This document shows positions 57,349 to 64,000 of a stretch of DNA of 64,000 nucleotides, piece after piece; position 1 is the stretch's first letter; every line of letters starts with the position of its first letter. The position numbers were made by a program, and so were the translations under genes. The stretch comes from an uncultured Granulosicoccus sp. (lineage in GTDB: Bacteria; Pseudomonadota; Gammaproteobacteria; Granulosicoccales; Granulosicoccaceae). Location: assembly GCA_947499955.1 (NCBI GenBank), contig CANMQI010000006.1, positions 372,001-436,000 of the forward strand, in the 5' to 3' direction. Below the pieces are notes generated by a model. That model made no database searches, had not been told where the DNA came from, and saw only the letters and a list, made by a program, of their open reading frames with translations.

Positions 57349-60132
57349 GTGTTTCGACAATTCGAGATGCAGCACATGCTGCAACAGATGGCTGATGCAC
57401 AATCCACTACCTTTGTGATCAAGGACCTGGAACATCGTTTCATGCTGCTTGACCAGGCTCTTGCAGACTCTCTCGGACTGCCGATGGATGAGATCATCGC
57501 CCGGAACGATCTGGACGTCGGCATACCGGAGAAAATGGTCCTCGGCGATGAAGAATCAGGCTTTCCCGGTTTCTGGTATCTGGATGACCAGGCAGTCCAG
57601 GCTGGCTGTCCTCAGCATGAGACCAGCGGAAAGATGCCGTTTCAGACCGGCTCGATGCATTCTGTGGATACTCTGAGAACACCGTTGCGAGACCGGGATG
57701 GAAATATCACGGCATTGCTCGTTCAATCACGAGACGTCAGCGATCTCATCGGTCTGCATCAGAACCTGGCTGAAAACCGCGCGACGGTCGAGCTGCAGGA
57801 CAGTCACCTTTCCACTCTGGACGATGTACTGACCAATCTGATGGGAGAGCTGGATCTGGACACGCTGTTCAATCATATCGCAGGATCCATCGTGGCTCAT
57901 ACCCGTGCCGACAGTGCCTATGTCTGGATGCTGAACGAATCGCTTGACTACATGCAAGTGGTTGCCGCTGTCGGTCCGCGAAAATCGGCATGCCTCGGCA
58001 TGTGCAGATCCAGGGGAGAAGGCATTGCCGGCAAGGCATGGGAAGATCGAACAACCGTTTTCAACGATTCGACAACCGGTGGGCGATACAGGATTCCGGG
58101 ATCCACAACGGAGGAACAACTCTGCACAGTGCCCATGTTTGTCGATGACAGCGTCATCGGTCTGATCATGGTTGGCTGCTTGGACAGTCGGGAAACACTC
58201 CGACCGGACTTGGCGCTGGTCGAGAAGATTGCCCCCCTCGCGGCCATCGCCATCAAGAATGCACAGTTGATGGCAACAACTCGCGCCGAGCTTTCCCGAA
58301 CGCGTGCCTTGAGCGAACTGGGCAGCTCCTTGTCAACCATCTCTGAACCCTCTGCAGATACCGATGCCGTGTGTCGCAAATTGTTCGAGACGATCGATAT
58401 TTCCATCTCGTCCTTCTTCAACATTGATGATGATGGAAAAGTGCAACATCGTGTCGCCTGGGGGAAAACGCACGAGGGCATCGCACGTATCGATTTGATG
58501 CCAGATGATCTTGCCGGAGAGACCATCTGCGCCTGGTGCAGTGAGCATGGGGAAGACGCCTTCATCTCGCGCAAACAGCGGGATCCTCGCGAATCCTCCA
58601 GGGTGCACGCCATGCGCGATATGGGAAATTTCGGCAGTACCTCGTGCATGCCGGTCATATCTGCAGGCAAGACCTACGGCGCTCTGGTCATTGTCAGAGA
58701 ACGCCAGCGACATGATTTCGATGAAAGCGAAATCAATGTCTTTCGCACCGTTGTCAACCAACTGTCGGCAGCACTGGAACGCTATGAACTGCATTCCGCC
58801 CTGCAGCATCAGGCCAACCACGACAGCCTGACCAGATTACCCAATCGGCGCCAGTTCGAAGAGTCGTTGGGTGTCTGCCTCGAACAGTCTCTGGCAGAAA
58901 AAGAGGCAGGAGCGGTTCTTTTCATGGACCTGGATGGTTTCAAGCTGGTCAACGATACACAGGGCCATGCCGTAGGTGATGAACTGCTGAAGCTGGTGGC
59001 CAATCGATTCCGCCATTGCATGAGGCAGAAGGATCTGCTCGCCCGTATGGGTGGCGACGAATTTGCCGTCATCATCAGGGGCACGCAATCGATACAGGCG
59101 GCGATGGATGTGGCCAATCGCTTCTCCGAGTCCATGGAGACGCCCTTTCAGATCGAAGGGTCCAGTCTGCAAGTCGGCACCAGCATCGGGGTCTGCCGGT
59201 TTCCTGAAGATGGAACCACTGCGGATGAGCTACTGAGGAAGGCGGATGTTGCGATGTACCAGGCCAAGAACAGTGGCAAGGGCCGTGTTCTGTGTTTTGA
59301 TCAGACGATCGCCACGCAGGTGTACGATCGCGTCCGGGTCGAATATGAGCTGCGCGACGCAATTGCCGATGAGCAATTCAGGCTTCTCTACCAACCGAAA
59401 GTCAACTGTAGCACTGGCATGGTCGATGGCGTCGAGGCACTGATTCGCTGGCAGCATCCCACAAGAGGTCTGCTGAAACCTGCCGATTTCATCGCCGTCG
59501 CCGAAGAAGCGGGGCTGATCAATGTCATCGGGGCGTGGGTGCTGGATGAAGCTGTCAAGCAGGCTGCCCAATGGGACAAGACCGGGCTGGGCAAACTGAG
59601 GATCGCAGTCAATATTGCAGCGACACAGTTTCAGCTGGAGGATTTCGGGAAACGAGTAGTCGACCTGTTGGCGTTTCATGGCGTGGCCCCTCACAGACTG
59701 GAGCTGGAAGTCACCGAAAGCATCGTCATGCAGAACATCGAGGCCGTTGTCGCCCGTCTGCAGACGCTTCGTTCGGCCGGCATTCGAATCGCCATCGATG
59801 ATTTCGGCACGGGCTATTCATCGCTGAAATATCTGCAGGACCTGCCGCTGGATGTACTCAAGATCGACAGCAGTTTCACCATGCGCCTGCAGCATGAGGA
59901 TTCTCAACAATCGCTGGTGAATACGATTTTGCTGCTGGCATCCGGACTGAACCTGGAAACCGTGGCAGAAGGAGTAGAGACGCTGGAACAGAAAGAGGAG
60001 CTGGTTGCACTCGGCTGCCACAGCATTCAAGGGTTCTACTACTCGGCTCCTGTACGACCCGCTGACTTGCCCGGAACAATCGATTCGATCAATCGTACTG
60101 TTTCGGACAAGACATTCAATCGAGCGGCCTGA
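57349..60132 (+). CDS. PAS-GAF-GAF-GGDEF-EAL signalling protein
   Basis: A 927-residue soluble protein. A PAS domain (about residues 10-140) is followed by two GAF domains (165-315 and 325-480), a GGDEF domain with intact GGDEF at 567-571, and an EAL domain with EALIRW at 696-701 and intact DDFGTGYSSL, LKIDSSF and VAEGVETLEQ blocks. Both cyclic-di-GMP synthesis and hydrolysis are possible; the balance would be set by the sensory domains, which may bind small ligands or haem. The start is uncertain: GTG 57349 with GAG nine bases upstream, or the internal ATGs at 57367/57376. It is convergent with the repeat protein, sharing a hairpin. Confidence 0.9.
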   Translation: MFRQFEMQHMLQQMADAQSTTFVIKDLEHRFMLLDQALADSLGLPMDEIIARNDLDVGIPEKMVLGDEESGFPGFWYLDDQAVQAGCPQHETSGKMPFQTGSMHSVDTLRTPLRDRDGNITALLVQSRDVSDLIGLHQNLAENRATVELQDSHLSTLDDVLTNLMGELDLDTLFNHIAGSIVAHTRADSAYVWMLNESLDYMQVVAAVGPRKSACLGMCRSRGEGIAGKAWEDRTTVFNDSTTGGRYRIPGSTTEEQLCTVPMFVDDSVIGLIMVGCLDSRETLRPDLALVEKIAPLAAIAIKNAQLMATTRAELSRTRALSELGSSLSTISEPSADTDAVCRKLFETIDISISSFFNIDDDGKVQHRVAWGKTHEGIARIDLMPDDLAGETICAWCSEHGEDAFISRKQRDPRESSRVHAMRDMGNFGSTSCMPVISAGKTYGALVIVRERQRHDFDESEINVFRTVVNQLSAALERYELHSALQHQANHDSLTRLPNRRQFEESLGVCLEQSLAEKEAGAVLFMDLDGFKLVNDTQGHAVGDELLKLVANRFRHCMRQKDLLARMGGDEFAVIIRGTQSIQAAMDVANRFSESMETPFQIEGSSLQVGTSIGVCRFPEDGTTADELLRKADVAMYQAKNSGKGRVLCFDQTIATQVYDRVRVEYELRDAIADEQFRLLYQPKVNCSTGMVDGVEALIRWQHPTRGLLKPADFIAVAEEAGLINVIGAWVLDEAVKQAAQWDKTGLGKLRIAVNIAATQFQLEDFGKRVVDLLAFHGVAPHRLELEVTESIVMQNIEAVVARLQTLRSAGIRIAIDDFGTGYSSLKYLQDLPLDVLKIDSSFTMRLQHEDSQQSLVNTILLLASGLNLETVAEGVETLEQKEELVALGCHSIQGFYYSAPVRPADLPGTIDSINRTVSDKTFNRAA

Positions 60133-60158
60133 GCCAACAACGGAAACCTCTTGTTGGC
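60133..60158. terminator. Bidirectional hairpin between convergent genes
   Basis: GCCAACAA and TTGTTGGC form an 8-bp stem around a 10-base loop directly after the GGDEF-EAL stop and one base before the stop of the repeat protein. T-runs are weak, but position supports shared termination. Confidence 0.5.
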
Positions 60159-60159
60159 C

Positions 60160-61848
60160 CTAGTTGTTGCTATCTGAGCGAGGGTCAGACTGCACATCTT
60201 CCAGCACATCTGACCAGAGAGACCATGGCTGCTGAAAGGTCTCGAGCACCTCGTCATCCTGCAAGAGCGTGATTGTCGCGGTCAGTTCATCGCCACTGTC
60301 TGCCTCCAGTCGCAAGGCGCTGCCATCTTCAGCAGTCATTTCAAGCACGCCATCGGTAAAAGCCCAGTCGGGATAGGCCAGTTCCTGTTCGTCAGCTTGC
60401 GTCTCGTTATAGGTGAACGAGCCGTCCACTTCGAATCGGGCACCCAGAGGCTCACTCGTTTCCACCGCTATGCTCTGCTGATCGGTCAGCGCTGATGCGA
60501 GCTCGAAGCTACCATTGAGTGATGCAGAGAACTCGTCCGCGTTGAAGCTGTACCAGATATAGTCGGTTCTTGTACCTGCGTTCCGGATGGACAGCTCAGT
60601 GGACTCGTTTCCGGATGTATAGCTGAAGTCTCTGTGGATCCAGCGGTTTATGCGCCGTGTCGCGGGGTTGATATTAGAGGCTGTGATGGTTCCATAGCCG
60701 CCGTCCAGTTCAACGTGCTCCCCGGTCGCATAATCGGCGGTGTACGAGCTGGTGATCAGGTCCTGATAGTAGCTTCCATACTCATATGTCCAGGAGTTGA
60801 GCGTGCCATTCTTCGTGATGTCACCGTCGAGGCAGCTGTCCCAACTGAAGGTGCTGTCCGTGTTCTCGTAGGCACCCGCTGTGATCGTATACTCCATGGT
60901 TCCACCGTTATCACAGGCATATTGATACCGGCTTGCATGATCGTGTCCGCTCGAGATGTCCTCGGGAACCTCGATTTCCATCGATGAACGAGAGTCCATG
61001 AAATCGGAAGGAATGCCTGGCAAGGTGTCGCCATGGATGCGGCCGGTATAGACCGAGAAGACTTGGGCAAGAAGTTCGATATGATTGTCACGAGTGATGA
61101 CAGCAGTCGCCTCGTCCGGATCACCGTCATCGCTCACGACGATGTCAGTGAATCGCACGCCGGTTGTGTGGTTGATGACCAGATAAGTGCCTGGCTCGAC
61201 ATCACAATAACTACCACCATTGCAAAGAGAGGTAACGCCATCGGCAGTTTGTACCTGATACCAGCCGTCATCAGGCCAGCTGATTCTCCGGCCGTCAACC
61301 ACCACTTCCGACATGACCGGGGAATCACCCACAACAATGTTCTCGAAGCGCTGACCTGTCGTGTGATCAATGACCTGATAAGTGCCCGGCTCAACCGTAC
61401 AGGAGCGCCCACCGTTGCAGTATATCACCAGACCGCCAACGCTCTGCACCTGATACCAGCCGAAATCAGGCCAGCTGATCACCTGCCCGTTCACCTGTAT
61501 TCCAGCGACGTTCTGTTGATCGCCCACTTGCACATCGGTATAGCGAATGCCGAGTGTGTGATTGATAACGAGATAATTCCCGGGGCCAACCTCACAGGAG
61601 CTGCCACCGCCACACAATGTCGTTGCGCCATCGGCCGTCTGCACCTGATACCAACCATCATCGGGCCATGAAATCACATTGCCATTGACGCTGGGGGACG
61701 CCATCAGCATGGGGCTGGCGACGACGGACGAAGCCATTACCAGGCTGGTCAGATAACGATTCTTCATCCGCGCAGCTACGGGATTCAGGCGAGCATTGTC
61801 GGACAGCGAGAAGCGACCTGCCGATGGGCAAGGCTTGGTATTGCGCAT
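60160..61848 (-). CDS. Secreted protein with three WPDDGWYQVQ repeats
   Basis: Function not recognised. A 562-residue protein. ATG 61848 has AAGGA nine bases upstream, giving a long basic n-region before a signal peptide (YLTSLVMASSVVASPMLMA). Residues 54-110, 119-175 and 184-240 are three copies of one unit with a 65-residue period. Each starts near ISWPDDGWYQVQ, has a Cys-GG-Cys pair and ends VINHTTG followed by a beta strand. The two cysteines per unit are probably a disulphide. The remaining 320 residues are acidic, rich in Thr, Ser, Tyr and Asp, of beta type, with an isolated Cys pair near residues 312 and 344. The repeats look like a ligand- or glycan-binding module on an extracellular protein; this is inference. 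Confidence 0.75.
   Translation of the reverse strand: MRNTKPCPSAGRFSLSDNARLNPVAARMKNRYLTSLVMASSVVASPMLMASPSVNGNVISWPDDGWYQVQTADGATTLCGGGSSCEVGPGNYLVINHTLGIRYTDVQVGDQQNVAGIQVNGQVISWPDFGWYQVQSVGGLVIYCNGGRSCTVEPGTYQVIDHTTGQRFENIVVGDSPVMSEVVVDGRRISWPDDGWYQVQTADGVTSLCNGGSYCDVEPGTYLVINHTTGVRFTDIVVSDDGDPDEATAVITRDNHIELLAQVFSVYTGRIHGDTLPGIPSDFMDSRSSMEIEVPEDISSGHDHASRYQYACDNGGTMEYTITAGAYENTDSTFSWDSCLDGDITKNGTLNSWTYEYGSYYQDLITSSYTADYATGEHVELDGGYGTITASNINPATRRINRWIHRDFSYTSGNESTELSIRNAGTRTDYIWYSFNADEFSASLNGSFELASALTDQQSIAVETSEPLGARFEVDGSFTYNETQADEQELAYPDWAFTDGVLEMTAEDGSALRLEADSGDELTATITLLQDDEVLETFQQPWSLWSDVLEDVQSDPRSDSNN
61129..61689 (-). repeat. Three diverged tandem repeats coding WPDDGWYQVQ units
   Basis: Units at 61519-61689, 61324-61494 and 61129-61299, period 195 bp, encode the three 57-residue cores of the secreted protein. 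The first and third share WPDDGWYQVQTADG exactly, the second has WPDFGWYQVQSVGG, pointing to duplication and divergence. Confidence 0.9.
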
Positions 61849-61894
61849 GTTAATTTGTCCTTGAAGCGGTGTAAGACAGGAAATTCGTACCAGG

Positions 61895-61923
61895 AAAAAA
61901 GCTACCGCCCAGAGGGCGGTAGC
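61895..61923 (-). terminator. Rho-independent terminator of the TSP3/CBM9 lipoprotein gene
   Basis: On the minus strand a perfect 10-bp stem GCTACCGCCC/GGGCGGTAGC with loop TCT is followed by TTTTTT. It starts 12 bases after the lipoprotein stop and separates it from the repeat-protein gene. Confidence 0.95.
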
Positions 61924-61935
61924 CGTCGGTCTGTA

Positions 61936-63582
61936 TCAATCGCTCGGCTGCAGCTTTGCCTTGCCGAAGACGCTGGGGTTTTCCCAGGCAATGTCCTTGC
62001 CGACCGGTGCCCACCAACCCCATTTGACATCCCGAGCACCACCGTCATTGTCCGTGTTGACGCCGACTTCCAGACCGAAGGTATCGCCGGGTTCCAGGCC
62101 GATCGAAGAGAGCTTGACCCGAATCTCGTAGAGCTGCTGATAAACCGAACTGGCGTTGTTTTCGTGACGGTAGCTACTGACGTAGTCAGTCACCATACCG
62201 CTGGCCGAGTAATAACCGTCAACAGTCTTGTCTGCCACATCATCGCGGAAACGAAACAGTCGCTGGAAATCGTTATCGCCAAAAGTCTGCGCCTGATCGT
62301 AGCCAACGTCGAAATAGATCTCAACCGAATCGTCATCCCACATATCAACCGAATCGTTGAACCAGTCATCCAGTTCTTCGTCACCAATGGTGATCTTGAC
62401 GTACAGATACTCCCCGTCGTGCATCATCTCGAAATAGTTGCTCGAGTAACTGTATTCACCGTAGCGCCCGGTGTTGTCAACTTGCAGATTGCCCAACCTC
62501 AGGCTGTAGCCATACGAGTCATTGTCAACCGCCTTGCCCCACTCGTCGTAGTACTGATTGTTCTGGTAGCCGGTTTCCCAACGACCATCGATATTGATAC
62601 TTGCGTTATCGACATAAGGCACGATGATCTGCGAGCCTTCCCGATAATCATGGACGCCGTCGTTGTTATCGTCCGGATCCGCGTTGTCGCCGATACCATC
62701 GCCATCAGCGTCCGCTGATTCATAGTAATCGTTCGGGTACAAGTCGATCGGATCAGGCACACCGTCGTAATCGGAGTCTTCCTGATCATCTTCAACGCCG
62801 TTACCGTCGGCATCCGTATCCATGTTGTCGCCAATGCCATCCTTGTCGGTATCCCGGGTTTCAGTCGCATCGGTCGGGAAGGCATCGTTTTCATCCGGTA
62901 CACCGTCGTCGTCGTCATCACGATCCGAGCGATTACCGATTCCATCATTGTCCGTATCCTCGAATTCCTGACCATTGAACGGGAACGCGTCGACGTCATC
63001 GGGAACGCCGTCATTGTCATCGTCACGATCACTATCATCAGGCAGACCATCGGCATCGTAATCCAGACTGAGACTGGTGGGTGATGTACCTCGTTCGATC
63101 TCGACGATATTGTCAACACCATCACCGTCCTGATCAAAGGAATAACTGAACAACTGCTCTGGCAGGCTGATCTTGCTACCTTCATCACCCAGCCACGCCG
63201 TGGTGTCTGCGGCTGCCAGCAACAGGTCGTCCTCCGCTCGGCGAACACCTACGTAGACTTGAAGTTGTTGATCGCCGGGCAGTCCAAGAGTCGACGTGAA
63301 CGTACCATCAAGCTCTTCCATGTTCTGCCCCGTTCCTCCTGCCGTCACGGTTGCAGTGAGTGCAACGTCAATCAGCTTCAACCGCTCGGGTATCAGGAAA
63401 GAGACATCCAGCGGACGCAGATTCGAATCATCATCCAGCGGGAGATTACCCGGATTACTGCCACTGCCACCCGAGTCCGATGATCCACCACAGGCGGCCA
63501 GAGAGATCGTGACCGCGGTTGCCAGTATTGCTCTGGAAATGGGTTTGCGTGGATATCGACGTGATGTCGCTGATGCATTCAT
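61936..63582 (-). CDS. Lipoprotein with thrombospondin type-3 calcium repeats and CBM9-like end
   Basis: A 548-residue protein with a lipoprotein signal (ILATAVTISLAAC, lipobox LAAC) and a Gly/Ser linker. A beta domain (about residues 50-145) precedes Asp-rich repeats (about 150-310) such as DGDGVDN, DADGLPDDSD, DDNDGVPDD and DTDNDGIGN, which are thrombospondin type-3/EF-loop calcium sites. The C-terminal 220 residues begin NASINIDGRWETGY and contain YVKITIGDEELDD and DDDSVEIYFDV, fitting the CBM9/DOMON-like carbohydrate-binding fold. Probably a surface protein binding sugar or polymer with calcium. A strong terminator follows. Function inferred from domains only. Confidence 0.85.
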   Translation of the reverse strand: MNASATSRRYPRKPISRAILATAVTISLAACGGSSDSGGSGSNPGNLPLDDDSNLRPLDVSFLIPERLKLIDVALTATVTAGGTGQNMEELDGTFTSTLGLPGDQQLQVYVGVRRAEDDLLLAAADTTAWLGDEGSKISLPEQLFSYSFDQDGDGVDNIVEIERGTSPTSLSLDYDADGLPDDSDRDDDNDGVPDDVDAFPFNGQEFEDTDNDGIGNRSDRDDDDDGVPDENDAFPTDATETRDTDKDGIGDNMDTDADGNGVEDDQEDSDYDGVPDPIDLYPNDYYESADADGDGIGDNADPDDNNDGVHDYREGSQIIVPYVDNASINIDGRWETGYQNNQYYDEWGKAVDNDSYGYSLRLGNLQVDNTGRYGEYSYSSNYFEMMHDGEYLYVKITIGDEELDDWFNDSVDMWDDDSVEIYFDVGYDQAQTFGDNDFQRLFRFRDDVADKTVDGYYSASGMVTDYVSSYRHENNASSVYQQLYEIRVKLSSIGLEPGDTFGLEVGVNTDNDGGARDVKWGWWAPVGKDIAWENPSVFGKAKLQPSD

Positions 63583-63745
63583 TTATTTTCCCTGACGGAA
63601 AGCCGCCGGATGACTGTTGCATCAGTATGCGGTGAATACTTGCTTGCATCATGGCAACAATCACCTCGCTGGATGCGTAATATTCACACTTGCCCCCAGG
63701 GCCGGGAGTCTGCTAGCAAACTTCGTTCATTGAAGTCTCTGTCTC

Positions 63746-64000
63746 TCAGCGGCGCTTCTTGATGCTCACGTGCTGCTTGACCATCTTGCCAAAGGCCTTG
63801 TCCTGCTGACGTTGCTCCGCCAGCGTCGCCGTGTGCCGCGCATCTTCGCGTGCCAGCTTCTCGTAGTTCCGCAAACGCCGCTCATCCAGCTGACCATCGC
63901 TGATTGCCTGCCGAACTGCACAACCCGGCTCATCATGGTGCTTGCAATCGGCAAAACGGCATCGCTTTGCCAGAGCGCCAATATCGTCAAACACTTCATC
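63746..64000 (-). CDS. rsgA: Ribosome small-subunit GTPase RsgA, C-terminal part
   Basis: The 84 visible codons match the C-terminus of RsgA/YjeQ. The zinc-binding set CRFADCKHHDEPGC is complete, followed by AVRQAISDGQLDERRLRNYEKLARED and a longer basic tail to the TGA at 63746. RsgA releases late maturation factors from the 30S subunit. The GTPase domain lies beyond the right edge. Codon reading continues without break to 64000. Confidence 0.85.
   Translation of the reverse strand, partial: DEVFDDIGALAKRCRFADCKHHDEPGCAVRQAISDGQLDERRLRNYEKLAREDARHTATLAEQRQQDKAFGKMVKQHVSIKKRR

Overview
The window looks like core chromosome of a gammaproteobacterium of moderate GC content. The evidence is the conserved block yhbY / rlmE-ftsH-folP-glmM-tpiA-secG-tRNA-Leu(GAG)-nuoA..N, a PhoQ/PhoP-like pair, DUF3080 and DUF808 proteins, a HiPIP and an RsgA end. 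nuoC and nuoD are separate genes, unlike the fused nuoCD of enterics and pseudomonads. A marine Chromatiales/Granulosicoccus-type lineage is my best guess, but the sequence alone does not prove it. No prophage, insertion sequence, integrase or CRISPR array is visible.

Layout. 1-16 kb is an accessory and signalling region: a CHASE/PAS sensor (cut by the left edge), a DUF3080 lipoprotein, a FIST + PAS-GGDEF-EAL pair, a Bcr/CflA drug exporter, a PhoD-like phosphatase, a chemoreceptor, an acetamidase/formamidase, an acyl-CoA thioesterase, an initiator tRNA and an unknown lipoprotein. Two signalling genes are broken: the GGDEF-EAL gene by a frameshift near 3263, and the chemoreceptor by an in-frame TAA at 11331-11333. 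16-17.4 kb holds an exostosin-like glycosyltransferase and a 7-bp tandem repeat. 17.4-32 kb is a complete 14-gene NADH dehydrogenase I operon, read right to left. 32-39 kb is the conserved tRNA-Leu/secG/tpiA/glmM/folP/ftsH/rlmE cluster with divergent yhbY.

39-50 kb holds the PhoPQ-like pair, small unknown proteins, a HiPIP gene behind a Fur-like box and two FNR/Anr-like boxes, DUF808, a CNNM/CBS protein, a short RNase J-like protein, an OmpR-type regulator with a degenerate receiver, and an overlapping two-gene unit of unknown function (a cytosolic 315-aa protein plus a four-helix membrane protein). 50-57 kb holds a DegP/DegQ protease, a TauE/SafE permease, a DctPQM TRAP transporter and an FAD oxidoreductase. 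57-64 kb holds a PAS-GAF-GAF-GGDEF-EAL protein, a secreted protein with three 65-residue-period repeats (ISWPDDGWYQVQ), a lipoprotein with thrombospondin-3 calcium repeats and a CBM9-like end, and the C-terminal end of rsgA.

Functionally, the core supplies respiration (complex I), membrane quality control (FtsH, SecG, DegP), central and cell-wall metabolism (TpiA, GlmM, FolP) and rRNA maturation. The flanks are rich in c-di-GMP and envelope functions. The least explained parts are the 48.5-50 kb gene pair, the WPDDGWYQVQ repeat protein, the small TTG-start gene with the HiPIP regulatory region, and the unknown lipoprotein at 15 kb.
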